DNA of 64,000 nucleotides from Bacteroidaceae bacterium (GCA_017470425.1 JAFUYT010000021.1:147162-211161), one strand, 5' to 3'; shown: positions 15,495 through 25,495, counted from the first letter of the stretch. Notes: generated by a model from the letters alone, not told the origin. A program made the numbers and translations.

Positions 15495-17438
15495 ATGAAG
15501 ATTCTTTTCACGCAAGCAAGCAGGATGGCCCTCCTCGCGTGGACATTCCTGTTGCTTTGGCAGTTTCCCCTGTGTGCACAGGATGAACAGCCCACAGGCC
15601 AGCAGCGCACTCATCTCCACATGAACGCTGCGGGTGGCAAGTGGGACTTCCCCGTGACCATCGACAGCATCACCGACATCACCGTCAGCAGCGACCTCAG
15701 TCACCTGTTGCTGAACATGCCCGACGGGCAGTCGATGCCCTTCACTATCAGCCATATCGACAGCCTGACGGTCCTCAACGACCCGCTGGAGGAATCGAAG
15801 AACCCCTACAAGGTGTTCCAGCTCTACGTCACGACGCGCGACGAGGCGGGTGTGCACTCCCGCGAGAGCTACACCGACGCCTGGTTCTCGCTGAACGCGC
15901 AGGGCTCCTTCAGCCATTTCACCGCCGCCACCGGCATCCGCGGTCGCGGCAACAGTTCCTATCTCTGGTACGACAAGAAGCCGTACCGCCTGAAGCTCAA
16001 CGAGAAGCACAAGGTGCTGGGGCTCTCGAAGGCCAAGAGCTGGGTGCTGCTGGCCAACTACCGCGACGTGACGGATCTGATGAACACGTTCGTGTTCGAG
16101 ATGGGTCACTACGTGGGGCTCCCCTACACCAACCATACGCGCTACGTGGAGCTCTTCCTCGACGGCAGCTACGAGGGCCTGTACCAGCTCACGGAACAGG
16201 TGCAGCAGAACAAGAACCGCGTGGCAGTGAGCGACGAGGGCGGCATCCTGATCTCGCTCGACGTCGATGACGGCCCCGCCGAGTCGCCCTCTGCCGGCGA
16301 CAACTTCTGGAGCGAGGTCTATGGGATGCCTGTCTGCGTGAAATACCCCGACGATGAATGGTTCACGAGCCACACGGTGGATTCCGTGCGCACCGTCTTC
16401 GCGGAGCTCGAGAGAGCCATCAAGTCGAAGAACTTCGCGGCTGTGGAGCAGCTGCTCGACGTCCCGTCGATGATCAAGTACCTTCAGCTTCAAGAATTTG
16501 TCTATAACGTAGAGCTGTCCGCCCCGCGCTCCATCTATATGCACAAGGACGGCGACGGCCGCTGGGTGATGGGTCCTCTGTGGGACTTCGACGCGGGCTA
16601 CGACTTCGATTGGGGCAGCATGACCACGGGCCACACCTTCTTCACGGACTTCACCGAGACCGTCATGGGCACGAACCCGCTGAAGCGCAACGGTCAGTAC
16701 AACTATGTCCCGCAGTTCTTCACCGACCTCTTCGGGTGCCCGGAGTTCGTGGAGCAGTACAAGGCGCAGTGGGCTGCGGTGAAGGACAGCATTGTCACGG
16801 TGGCGTGGGATGCCTGTCTGCGCTACGTCGCCGAGTGGCGCGCCTCGGGAGCCCTGACGCGTGAGTTCGCGCGGTGGCCGTTGGCCGGAAAGTCCTTCGA
16901 CACCGAGCTGGAGAAGATGCACCAGTGGCTGCTGAACCGCCAGCGCCACATGACCTACCTCATCGCCGCCATCCCCGTGCCGGACGCGACGCCGGTCGTG
17001 GGCGAGAAGCTCTGCGGCACGATCACCGCCAGGGTGAAGATGGACTGGAACGCGGGCTACAGCCAGAGCAACAAGGTCTCTGTCAGCAAGAGCCGTGTGC
17101 TGGGCCTCATGGGCTTGCAGGAGAGCGAGTTGCAAGAGTCGAACCTCTCCATCGTGCCGCTCTACACCGACGGCAGCGAGGGCGAGAACCACACGAACGG
17201 CACCTATGGCGCATGGTTCAATGAGGACGACGACCCGGGCTACTACGACGACGGCCACACCTACATCGAGGTGTTCCAGGATCTCTGGAACTGGAACTGC
17301 GGCCTCTACCAGTGGAACTGCTACGACGACAGCCACACCGTCACCATGCAGTACCAGTACCCCCACGACGGCACACTCCTGAAGGTCAACGTCAAAGTGG
17401 TCTTCACCATCGAAAACGCCGGTGGCGGATGGTGGTGA
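15495..17438 (+). CDS. Secreted CotH-kinase-family protein
   Basis: A 647-residue exported protein. After a signal peptide (ILFTQASRMALLAWTFLLLW) comes a beta-rich region, then the CotH kinase-like domain with GIRGRGNSSYLWYDKKPYRL, SWVLLANYRDVTDLMNT, YEGLYQLTEQVQQNKNRV and the catalytic-type motif GPLWDFDAGYD. The C-terminal 130 residues (YGAWFNEDDDPGYYDDGHTY) resemble a DUF4859 module. CotH proteins of spore formers phosphorylate coat proteins; in Bacteroidetes they are surface proteins of unknown target. It stands at the head of three plus-strand secreted proteins ending in GH43, suggesting a shared job at the surface. Confidence 0.85.
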   Translation: MKILFTQASRMALLAWTFLLLWQFPLCAQDEQPTGQQRTHLHMNAAGGKWDFPVTIDSITDITVSSDLSHLLLNMPDGQSMPFTISHIDSLTVLNDPLEESKNPYKVFQLYVTTRDEAGVHSRESYTDAWFSLNAQGSFSHFTAATGIRGRGNSSYLWYDKKPYRLKLNEKHKVLGLSKAKSWVLLANYRDVTDLMNTFVFEMGHYVGLPYTNHTRYVELFLDGSYEGLYQLTEQVQQNKNRVAVSDEGGILISLDVDDGPAESPSAGDNFWSEVYGMPVCVKYPDDEWFTSHTVDSVRTVFAELERAIKSKNFAAVEQLLDVPSMIKYLQLQEFVYNVELSAPRSIYMHKDGDGRWVMGPLWDFDAGYDFDWGSMTTGHTFFTDFTETVMGTNPLKRNGQYNYVPQFFTDLFGCPEFVEQYKAQWAAVKDSIVTVAWDACLRYVAEWRASGALTREFARWPLAGKSFDTELEKMHQWLLNRQRHMTYLIAAIPVPDATPVVGEKLCGTITARVKMDWNAGYSQSNKVSVSKSRVLGLMGLQESELQESNLSIVPLYTDGSEGENHTNGTYGAWFNEDDDPGYYDDGHTYIEVFQDLWNWNCGLYQWNCYDDSHTVTMQYQYPHDGTLLKVNVKVVFTIENAGGGWW

Positions 17439-17480
17439 AAATTGAGAAATTAAAAGTGAACTACTAACTAAATAGAATAT

Positions 17481-19637
17481 ATGAAACGACTCTTTACTCT
17501 TCTCGCTCTGGTGAGCATCGCGGCGACCTCTGTGTTCGCCGACAAGACCGTGTATATTCCGCGGTCATGGTCCTACAACGCCTCGACGCAGGAATACACC
17601 GAGGGCGGGAACAGCGACCTGCAGTGGTCCTACAACCGCAGCAAGCAGTCGGAGAACTGCATCATCTTCTGGCAGAAAGGCTTCGGCGACGACCCCTCGA
17701 AGGCTCCGCGCCTGGACGGCGTGGATATGACGGTCGATGTGGATGCCGTGCTGCGCGTGGCGGAGACGTGCTACGACCTGAACGTGAACCGTCTGGGCTT
17801 CTCGAGCAGCAATATGCGCGAGAAGTACAAGATCATCATCCTGATGAACTACACGACGACGTGGACATGCTACGGCGGCGGCTACGACTTCGTCTGTAGT
17901 GCCCTGTGGCTGAACCCCGCGACGGTGAAGCCCGCGGGCCATTCGCTGGCTCACGAGGTAGGCCACTCCTTCCACTACATGAGCTTCGCCGAGCACGCGG
18001 GCTACCAGAACTCCACGACCGACAACACGGGCTTCCACCTCTCCTGCGGCAACGGCCAGGCCATCTGGGAGCAGACGGCGCAGTGGCAGGCCAACCAGGC
18101 CTACCCGGAGCTGATGTTCGACCAGAGCGTGAACGTGTTCCGCAACTCCCACAACTACGCCTTCTCCCACGAGTGGCACCGCTACCAGAGCTACTGGTTC
18201 CACTACTACCTCTGTCAGTACTACGATGACATCACCACCGTGGCACAGGTCTGGAGCACCCCGATGACGGGACAGTCCGATGGCAACGCCACCGACTTCA
18301 ACAGCGCGCTCATGAAGCTGAAGTCGCTCTCTGCGCGCGACCTCTACAAGCTCTACTTCGACTACGCCTGCCGCATGGCCACGTATGACATCGAGGTCTG
18401 CCGCCCTTACCGCGACGGCAACATCGGCGACTTCAACTACCGCTGCGTGCTAACCGACGACGACCAGTACCAGGTGGCCCTCTTCTCCTGTCCGCAGGGC
18501 ACGGGCTTCAACGTCATCCCGCTGGAAGTGCCCGCGGCAGGCACCGAGGTGACGACCTCGCTGACGGGTCTCCCCGTGGGCAGCGCCCTGCTCGATGCCG
18601 ACCCGGGCGAGTTCCTCAACGGCGACTCCCGCGCCGAAACCATCGAGCGCCGCAACTACGTCAACGGCGGCCCCCGCGCCGCCCGCGGCTTCCGCATGGG
18701 CTACGTGGCGCTGATGCAGGACGGCACGCGCCGCTACTTCGCTGAGGACAGCGTCTATTGTCAGGGCACCACCACCGCCACGGCCGACTACGCCTTCACC
18801 GTCCCCGAGGGTGTCAGCCGCCTGTGGCTGGTCATCTCTCCAGCGCTGAAGAACTATTTCGTCCATAAGTGGGACGACAGCATCGAGAAGGACGACATGT
18901 GGCCCTACCGCTTCCGCCTCCAGGGCACCGACATCGGCACGCGCGCCACCGTCTATGCCGAGCCGACGCTCGACGGGCGCGCGCTGGCCGACGCCACCTT
19001 CACCTATGATGTCACCTTCCCGCGCGATGCCTCCTACTACAGCGGCATCACCATCGCCGTGGGCGGCAAGGCCGCAGCCACACTCGGCACCGCCTTCCAG
19101 ATGAGCCCCTCCGGCATCAACGCAAAGATGCAGGCCTGGAGCGCACAGGGGCCCGCCAACGGCAAGATCGTCTTATACGCCGCCGACGCCGACGGCAGCC
19201 TGGCCGCGAGCGGCTCCACCGCCAACGGCTACGGCCACTGGTTCAACGCCCAGGGCACCGTCTCGTCTTTCGCCGACGGCGTCCTCTACTCCGAGTTCTC
19301 GCCCTCGCAGCTGCTGTTCTCCCTCGGCCAGAGCCCCGGCAAATGTGCCGAAGGCAGCACCTACACCATCCGTCAGGCACTGCGCTACCGCAAGAACCCT
19401 CGCGAGTACGCCCAGGCGAACTTCATCTTCCACATCACCGTCGGCGGCTCCACCGCATCGGCCATCCTGCGCGAGATTGACTACACCAACCCCGACCTCG
19501 TTGGCATCAGCCTCCCCGACGCCGACGCCGCAACCAGCACGCCCGAGGCTCCCATCTACGACCTCCAGGGCCGCCGCCTCGCCACGCTCCGGAAGGGCAT
19601 CAACATCGTGGGCGGTCGCAAGATCATCGTGAAATAG
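17481..19637 (+). CDS. Secreted gluzincin-type metallopeptidase with DUF4859 module
   Basis: A 718-residue protein with signal peptide (cleavage near SVFAD). The zinc peptidase motif HEVGH lies at 158-162 (SLAHEVGHSFHYM), with a downstream glutamate at 197 (AIWEQTAQW) in the place of the third ligand. The first 210 residues align by eye with the product at 44859 (shared YIP, GFG, ALW and HExGHSF blocks). A DUF4859-like region covers about 480-660. The tail YDLQGRRLATLRKGI to GRKIIVK resembles a type IX secretion sorting domain. Likely DUF6055-type family; substrate unknown. Confidence 0.8.
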   Translation: MKRLFTLLALVSIAATSVFADKTVYIPRSWSYNASTQEYTEGGNSDLQWSYNRSKQSENCIIFWQKGFGDDPSKAPRLDGVDMTVDVDAVLRVAETCYDLNVNRLGFSSSNMREKYKIIILMNYTTTWTCYGGGYDFVCSALWLNPATVKPAGHSLAHEVGHSFHYMSFAEHAGYQNSTTDNTGFHLSCGNGQAIWEQTAQWQANQAYPELMFDQSVNVFRNSHNYAFSHEWHRYQSYWFHYYLCQYYDDITTVAQVWSTPMTGQSDGNATDFNSALMKLKSLSARDLYKLYFDYACRMATYDIEVCRPYRDGNIGDFNYRCVLTDDDQYQVALFSCPQGTGFNVIPLEVPAAGTEVTTSLTGLPVGSALLDADPGEFLNGDSRAETIERRNYVNGGPRAARGFRMGYVALMQDGTRRYFAEDSVYCQGTTTATADYAFTVPEGVSRLWLVISPALKNYFVHKWDDSIEKDDMWPYRFRLQGTDIGTRATVYAEPTLDGRALADATFTYDVTFPRDASYYSGITIAVGGKAAATLGTAFQMSPSGINAKMQAWSAQGPANGKIVLYAADADGSLAASGSTANGYGHWFNAQGTVSSFADGVLYSEFSPSQLLFSLGQSPGKCAEGSTYTIRQALRYRKNPREYAQANFIFHITVGGSTASAILREIDYTNPDLVGISLPDADAATSTPEAPIYDLQGRRLATLRKGINIVGGRKIIVK

Positions 19638-19646
19638 TCCGCGCCC

Positions 19647-22538
19647 ATGTCTGTCCGCACAAGATTGTTCTGCCTGCTGCTGTCGGCACCGCTGATCGCT
19701 GGTGCCCAGCCGCAGGGCAGCACTCAGCCGGCGAGCACCGCGCCGACGACCGCACGCTGGAACACCCCCAGCGCCGCCAATCCGCTGGTGCCCGGCTACT
19801 TCGCCGACCCCACGCTGCGCCGCTTCGGCGACACCTACTACCTCTACGCCACCACCGACGGCACCGGCAACGGCTACGGACCGCCGCAGGTGTGGGTGAG
19901 CCGCGACTTCGTGAACTGGCAGAACATCGTGATGAACTGGCCCACGACGGAGGTCGTCTGGGCCCCCGACGTGGTGCAACAGCCCGACGGCCGCTACCGC
20001 TACTACTACTGCGAGCCCTGCAACATCAGCGTCGGCGAGAGCACCTCGCCCATCGGCCCCTGGCACAACCTGCTGGGCGCCGACGACGCCGTGCTGGTGC
20101 CCGACCGCTACGTCCACAACGCCATCACGCTCGACCCGCAGCTGTTCCGGGACGACGACGGCTCGGAGTACCTCTACTTCACCACGTGGGGCATCTACAA
20201 GGGCTTCGGCTGCGGCGTGGCCAAGCTGCGTCAGCCCACTGTCCAGCCTCCATCCGGTGATGCCCGCTACTGGCGCGAGGACGCGCCGTTCCCGATCGCC
20301 GCGGACACGTTCTTCTCGGAGCGCCGCCTCATCCCCAACACGGAGCTGAAGGACATTTTCGAGGCGCCCTTCGTGTTCAAGCGCGGCTCGACCTACTATT
20401 TCACCTACTCCTCTGGCTCCTGCCACGACGCCTCCTACCGCGTGCAGTACGCCACCTCGGACACCGGCCCCATGGGACCCTTCCGCTACAAGGGCTGCAT
20501 CCTGGCCACCAACGATGACCAGACGGTGCACGGCCCCGGGCACCACTCCATCCTGGAGGCCGACGGCCACTACTACATCATCTACCACCGCCACAACCTG
20601 CCGCGTAGCGTGCACGGCTTCAACCGCCAGGTGTGCATCGACGAGCTGCGCTTCGACGAGAGCGGCGACATCCTCCCCGTGACACCGTCGCACGACGCCC
20701 GGGGCGTGGCGCTCCTCGCCGCCCGTGCCGCCCGCCGTGCGCCCCGCAACCTGGCCTTCGGCGCGCGGGTGACAGCCTCATCGAGCTACGACGAATGGTT
20801 CCGCCCGGAGTACGCTGTCGATGACAACAACGCCACACTGTGGCGCGCACGCCACACCAACTGGGGCCGCCCCGGCGGGCACCACGACGAGTGGCTGCAG
20901 ATCGACCTGGGACGCGCGATGCGCTTCACGGAGGTGTGGACGCAGTTCGAGTACGCCACCTTCTTCTACCAGTACCGCATCGAGACCTCCACCGACGGCA
21001 CCCACTGGACGCTCTTCGCCGACCGTACCGGCAACCGTACGCCCGGTTCCCCAATGATCGACCGCCGCAAGGCGAAGGCGCGCTACCTGCGCATCACCAT
21101 CACCGACACCCAGAAGAACGGCCACCTGCCCGCCATCTGGAACGTGAAGGTGTGGTCGCAGGCCCCGCAGCTGCCCTACCCCACCCCGCCGCAGGCATCC
21201 TCCTATCCCGGCATGGATCGCCAGGATGTCACGCCCGCTGAGCGCAGCACCCGGGCCGCGGACATCACACTCTCTGCCGCCGACGTGGCCGCAGAGCGGA
21301 CTGCACCCTTCGACGTGAGCGAGGTCAGCGGCGGCGCCGAAGACGCCCTCCTCTTCCGCGCCAACAAGCCCCTTCGTGCCCGCGTGAAGGACGGGCGCTG
21401 GGCTTTCTTCTTCAACGGCACGCAGACGCTCACCAGCTCCACTCCGCTGCCCGCACCCTACCGTTACAACAGCCCCTACACCATCGCGGTCTGGGTGCTG
21501 CCTACACGCGTAGGCCCCGTCTCCACGCTCGTCTCGCTGAGTACCTCGCGCGCCGACCTGGCGACGACGGAGCTACGCCTGGGCACCGACCCCGCCACGG
21601 GCCTCCTCCACCACAATGGCTCCTTCGAGAGCTGCGGCGCGCCGGAGGCGACGAAGGCGTGCGAGGGTGCCTGGCACCACGTGCTCGTGAGCTTCGACGG
21701 TTGGATGGAGCGCGTCTGGCTCGACGGCGAGCTGCTCCACGAGCAGAACAACTTCCTCATGCTCCGCCCCGAGGGGCACATCACCATCGGTGCCGACGGC
21801 GGCGCCACGAATCATTTCATGGGCTACATCGCCGACGTGCGCATCACACCGACAGCCACCACCGCCGAGGAGGCGCGCGCACGCTACGAGGCCGAACGCC
21901 TCGCTGCCGTGCCCTCGCTGGGCGACGATGACTTCGAGGAGATCGACCCCGACAGCAAGTTTACGCTCCCCGCCGACTGGCAGCTCTGCTACGAGAGCCG
22001 CGCGCCGCAGACGCTCTCTGCCACCAACGGCGACTTCAACGACAGCCCCCTCCGCCACGGCGGCATCGCCTGCCAGAAGATGGAAGGGGACTTCGTGGCG
22101 ATGGTCACCATAGATGACATGGAGGGCCTCGCCGAGCACCGCATCACGGCCTACAACGAAGGCGGCCTCCTCGTAGCGGCCCTGCCCGAGGACACCCCTG
22201 CCACCGACGGCGTGCACCGCACCGATACCACCTACTACCACCTCGGCGCCTTCCCGCTCTACAACTGCGGCAATATGCTGACCGTCCTCAGCCACCGCGG
22301 CCGCCCGCAGTACCCCAACTACAAGGGCTACGCCTTCGACCGGCTCCTCCAGTTCGAGCGTCGCGGCGGGCAGCTCTTCGCGCGCACCAGCGCCGACGGC
22401 GTGACATGGAGCAACATGCCCGGCTCGCCCATTGAGGTGAGGGCGCGGCGCCTGGCCGTAGGCATCTACCAGACCACCTACACCGCCACCCCCTCCTGGG
22501 TCCGCCTCCGCGACCTCGTCATCTACCGTCCGCAGTAG
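19647..22538 (+). CDS. GH43-family glycosidase with F5/8 and LamG-like modules
   Basis: A 963-residue secreted protein. The N-terminal five-bladed propeller of GH43 is shown by the three acidic residues in YFADPTLRRFGDTYYLYATT (base), AITLDPQLFRDDDGSEYLYF and KDIFEAPFVFKRG (acid), so arabinosidase or xylosidase activity is expected. An F5/8-type module follows (NLAFGARVTASSSYDEWFRP to KVWSQ, about 370-505), then a LamG-like module (PYTIAVWVLPTRVG to IADVRITP, about 605-745) and a C-terminal concanavalin-like domain. Start ATG 19647 is 9 nt after the preceding gene, so they form an operon. Confidence 0.9.
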   Translation: MSVRTRLFCLLLSAPLIAGAQPQGSTQPASTAPTTARWNTPSAANPLVPGYFADPTLRRFGDTYYLYATTDGTGNGYGPPQVWVSRDFVNWQNIVMNWPTTEVVWAPDVVQQPDGRYRYYYCEPCNISVGESTSPIGPWHNLLGADDAVLVPDRYVHNAITLDPQLFRDDDGSEYLYFTTWGIYKGFGCGVAKLRQPTVQPPSGDARYWREDAPFPIAADTFFSERRLIPNTELKDIFEAPFVFKRGSTYYFTYSSGSCHDASYRVQYATSDTGPMGPFRYKGCILATNDDQTVHGPGHHSILEADGHYYIIYHRHNLPRSVHGFNRQVCIDELRFDESGDILPVTPSHDARGVALLAARAARRAPRNLAFGARVTASSSYDEWFRPEYAVDDNNATLWRARHTNWGRPGGHHDEWLQIDLGRAMRFTEVWTQFEYATFFYQYRIETSTDGTHWTLFADRTGNRTPGSPMIDRRKAKARYLRITITDTQKNGHLPAIWNVKVWSQAPQLPYPTPPQASSYPGMDRQDVTPAERSTRAADITLSAADVAAERTAPFDVSEVSGGAEDALLFRANKPLRARVKDGRWAFFFNGTQTLTSSTPLPAPYRYNSPYTIAVWVLPTRVGPVSTLVSLSTSRADLATTELRLGTDPATGLLHHNGSFESCGAPEATKACEGAWHHVLVSFDGWMERVWLDGELLHEQNNFLMLRPEGHITIGADGGATNHFMGYIADVRITPTATTAEEARARYEAERLAAVPSLGDDDFEEIDPDSKFTLPADWQLCYESRAPQTLSATNGDFNDSPLRHGGIACQKMEGDFVAMVTIDDMEGLAEHRITAYNEGGLLVAALPEDTPATDGVHRTDTTYYHLGAFPLYNCGNMLTVLSHRGRPQYPNYKGYAFDRLLQFERRGGQLFARTSADGVTWSNMPGSPIEVRARRLAVGIYQTTYTATPSWVRLRDLVIYRPQ

Positions 22539-22821
22539 ATGCGAAAATAGCAAATGTTACGGCGGCACACCGGCACTGCGGCACACTGGCACTTATGAAA
22601 GAGACACGGTGTACATACATCGTGTTGCAACGCTGGAACACTGGAACAGCGAGAGCAGAGTGTTTTTTGAATTTCTTGAAAAAAGTTCCTCAGACATTCG
22701 AAAAGCGCAATGGCAATGTGATAACCTTTGCAGCATCAAAAATCAACGCAGCACGCTGCATCGCCCTTCGCAGCGTGCTCCGAAAGCCAACGCACCACGG
22801 TGCGTGAAAAAAGCCCCTATT
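22539..22821. other. Intergenic region with no convincing gene
   Basis: Between GH43 and the micro-protein. It holds short GC-rich stretches (CGGCGGCACACCGGCACTGCGG) broken by an A/T-rich block with TTTTTTGAATTTCTTGAAAAAA. Open frames here lack any family features. A remnant of the HU gene usually paired with the micro-protein was looked for and not seen. Confidence 0.5.
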
Positions 22822-22950
22822 ATGAAAGAATCGACCAAGAAGACACTGAAGGGGATTGGCGAAGTGATAGTAACTATACTCACGGCACTGCCCACCACGC
22901 TGGGAGCGCACGCCGCCATCTGTCAAGATGGGAGGCTGAAAGTCAGCTAG
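22822..22950 (+). CDS. Smalltalk-like micro-protein
   Basis: A 42-residue product beginning MKESTKKTLKGIGEVIVTIL with ALPTTLG in the middle, matching my memory of the smalltalk family of Bacteroidales (charged start, one hydrophobic helix, then TTLG). Family members usually sit beside an HU-type DNA-binding gene and an amidase gene; neither is visible here, so this copy is an orphan. The upstream 280 nt show no gene, and the product has an unusually long hydrophilic tail (CQDGRLKVS). Confidence 0.6.
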   Translation: MKESTKKTLKGIGEVIVTILTALPTTLGAHAAICQDGRLKVS

Positions 22951-22984
22951 GCTGACGATTGTACCAAGGACAGAGACGAGAGAA

Positions 22985-23017
22985 AGAGCGGCGCAGCTGG
23001 AAGGGCTGCACCGCTCT
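22985..23017. terminator. Hairpin terminator between convergent genes
   Basis: AGAGCGGCGCAGC and GCTGCACCGCTCT form a 13-nt-per-arm stem with one mismatch and a short loop, between the micro-protein and the end of the DUF4859 gene. It lacks a long T-run. Confidence 0.6.
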
Positions 23018-23068
23018 CTGTATTTGCCGCTCTGGGCGGACGGTATGGCCGCCTCAGTGGGGCGGGGA

Positions 23069-25495
23069 TTACTTCACGATGTACTTGCGGCCGTCGCGGA
23101 TGTAGATGCCGCGGCGGGGCTGGGCGACCTGGCGACCGCTGAGGTCATAGATGCGGGCTGCGGCGGGCGTGGCTGCGCTGACGGCATCGATGCCGACATA
23201 GATATTCGTAGATACGAACTTCGCGTAATAGACGTACTGCTTGTTGTTCACCTCGAAGCAGAACTGGGCGTTGACGTTGTAGTCTTCTGGCACAGGATCA
23301 TTGGAGAAAGTGGAGATGACGAAGCCGTCTCCTTCCTCCTCGACCATGAGGATGTATGAACCATAGCTGTCATAACCGCCATCGGCGGCAAAGCTGAGGC
23401 CGTTCTCGCAGTTGACACCTTCGCCATAGACGCCGTCGGACTGCAGGGCGCGGAGGTAGTAGTTATCCGGCGAGAGCAGGTCTGCGGTCTCCACGCCGAG
23501 AGCCTCGGCCGCCTTGGCAAGGTCGATGGGCACGGTGATGTCTTCCAAGTCGAAGGGCACGACGATGTTCTCGCTGCCGACGATCTCCTTCTCTTCGAGG
23601 CTCTCTACGAAGGAGAGCTTGATGTTCAGGGTGATCATCTTGTTGGTGGCTTCGTTCACGAGGAAGAGCTGGGTGGTGAAGACATCGCCGATGGCGTTGC
23701 GGTTCGGGTGCTGGAAGAAGCGGAGGATGCTGTTATCCACCCAGCAGATGCCCACGCGGGCATCGGCATCGCCCCACACGCTGACGCGGCCGTCCTTGTT
23801 GAGCCAGAAGCCGGGCTTCGGGTCGCAGGAATAGGCTTTGCTATAGTCGCCCTTCACGACGGCCACGCTGTCGATATTCAGGCCGTAGAGCTCCGGTGTG
23901 GCGGTGCCAAGGACAGCCTCAAGATTCTCTGCGGGGATGGTGATGAGGTCGAGCGGTGCGTAGCTGTTGTCCAGAAGAGCCTGCACGGCGAAGGTGCGAG
24001 TCTCTACGCTCTCGAACTCGTAGTCCACCTTCTTGGGCTCCACGATCTTCAGAGTGACGTTGTACTGATAGTAGTTCGTGGCGTTGGTGAAGTAGAGGCT
24101 GGCCGTGAGTTCATCACCCACCTGGCGTGTGCCGGGCTTGTGGCCTACATTCAGGACAGAGTAATCGTTGGCGGTGGCGGGTTCGATGTAGAAGGCGCCG
24201 TTGGCATAGGCGACGACCGTTCCCACTTCCGTGAGCCACCAGCCGCCGTTGTTGGCTGTGGATGCGCCGAAGTTGTCCTTGTCATCGAGGGCTACCAGCC
24301 CCACGGCGCTCACCTCGCAGCCGAGGGCTGCGGCGATGGCCTCCATATCGGGCTTGGCCTGTACGGCTGCCCAGTCGCTGAGGGGTTCCTGCTCGAGCAC
24401 GACGGTCTCCTCGCCCACCTTCGTGTAGTCGGCGAGTCCGTTGCCGGCCTCCTTCTCGAGGATGTTCAGGCTGTACTTGATGCGGTAGGCTTTCTCGCCG
24501 TAGATGATATAGATGTAGGTGAAGTACTTCTCGTTGTCCTTGCAGGAGCCGGGGTACTGACCCAGGTTGCAGGTGAGCGAATCCTTCTCTGCATCGTAGG
24601 CGAAGGACTCTACGAAGAAGCGGTCTGAATCACCCCAACCTGCGGCGGAGCACTCGCCGGTCTCCTGGCCTTCGGCGTTCTGCACGGGACGCACCCACCA
24701 GCCGATGCCGCCGGCCGTCGCCTCATTGGAGAGGGAATCCTTCTTCATGCCGCCGCCGGACTCTACGTCGCCCGTGTTATAGACGGTAGCATAGAGCAAC
24801 TGTTCCAGCGCCTCGGACATCATATTGGCATCGCTGATGCCCAGAAGCGTGAGGGCGTCGCCGAGCTTCACCTTCACGGGGTCGCTGTCGTAGCCGCCGC
24901 GCGGGTACTGCTCCACGATGACTTCCTGCTCGCCCACGATGGTGAGCTTCGACTCTAAGAGCTGGGGCTCGGGAACCTCATAGACGGGCTTAGCGATAAC
25001 GTTGAGGGTCAGGGCGAAGGTGACGACCTTCTCGTTGAAGGACAGCGAGATGGTGGTCTCGCCCTTGCTGCCGACCGCCATCATGTTGGGCTTCTGCCCC
25101 ACGCCGAAGGTGAGCGTCGTGAACTCTTCATCGACTTCGGGGCTGGCATAGAAGGCGCAGTTTTCAGCGTCGTAGCCCACGGGCATACCGTCGGTGCTCA
25201 TCCAGAAACCGTGGTTGGCGGCTTCGAGGGCGGCGGCCCAGGGTGTGCCATTGGCTGCGAAGAGAAGCGTGGCGGGTGTCTCTGCCGTGATGTACTCCTG
25301 AATGGCGGCACCGAGCGTAGCAGCGTCTGTGCTGAGAGCATTAGCCACCTCCGAGAGGGAGAATTCGATGGGAGCTGCCGACCAGTCCGTCGTCGGGTAC
25401 TGTTCAGCGCTGCCGCTGAACTGAGCCTGGGCAGAGATGCCTGCCACGAGGCCGATGACTGCGAAAGCAAGTCGCTTGAAAGTAGTAGTGATCAT
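23069..25495 (-). CDS. Secreted protein of five tandem DUF4859-like repeats
   Basis: An 808-residue exported protein (signal peptide to ISAQAQ). By eye it holds five divergent repeats of 130-170 residues, at about 26-172, 180-355, 360-490, 497-630 and 635-765. Each has a helix rich in Ala-Leu near its start, a glycine-tryptophan or glycine-phenylalanine site (GFWMSTDG, GGWWLTEVG, GFWLNKDG), a YC-type core and a closing beta strand pair. The tail RIYDLSGRQVAQPRRGI to GRKYIVK looks like a type IX secretion sorting signal. The repeats probably bind a polymer at the surface; no enzyme motif is seen. It is the only minus-strand gene within this locus. Confidence 0.75.
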   Translation of the reverse strand: MITTTFKRLAFAVIGLVAGISAQAQFSGSAEQYPTTDWSAAPIEFSLSEVANALSTDAATLGAAIQEYITAETPATLLFAANGTPWAAALEAANHGFWMSTDGMPVGYDAENCAFYASPEVDEEFTTLTFGVGQKPNMMAVGSKGETTISLSFNEKVVTFALTLNVIAKPVYEVPEPQLLESKLTIVGEQEVIVEQYPRGGYDSDPVKVKLGDALTLLGISDANMMSEALEQLLYATVYNTGDVESGGGMKKDSLSNEATAGGIGWWVRPVQNAEGQETGECSAAGWGDSDRFFVESFAYDAEKDSLTCNLGQYPGSCKDNEKYFTYIYIIYGEKAYRIKYSLNILEKEAGNGLADYTKVGEETVVLEQEPLSDWAAVQAKPDMEAIAAALGCEVSAVGLVALDDKDNFGASTANNGGWWLTEVGTVVAYANGAFYIEPATANDYSVLNVGHKPGTRQVGDELTASLYFTNATNYYQYNVTLKIVEPKKVDYEFESVETRTFAVQALLDNSYAPLDLITIPAENLEAVLGTATPELYGLNIDSVAVVKGDYSKAYSCDPKPGFWLNKDGRVSVWGDADARVGICWVDNSILRFFQHPNRNAIGDVFTTQLFLVNEATNKMITLNIKLSFVESLEEKEIVGSENIVVPFDLEDITVPIDLAKAAEALGVETADLLSPDNYYLRALQSDGVYGEGVNCENGLSFAADGGYDSYGSYILMVEEEGDGFVISTFSNDPVPEDYNVNAQFCFEVNNKQYVYYAKFVSTNIYVGIDAVSAATPAAARIYDLSGRQVAQPRRGIYIRDGRKYIVK

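Noticed and set aside
15282-17366. Long open frame on the minus strand opposite the CotH gene (694 codons)
   Set aside because: It is the antisense of a gene with intact domains; it has no family motif and arises from GC-rich codon use. The same applies to the long antisense frames at 25969-27486, 30792-32435, 55804-57186 and 58923-60797 (minus) and 53815-55599 (plus).
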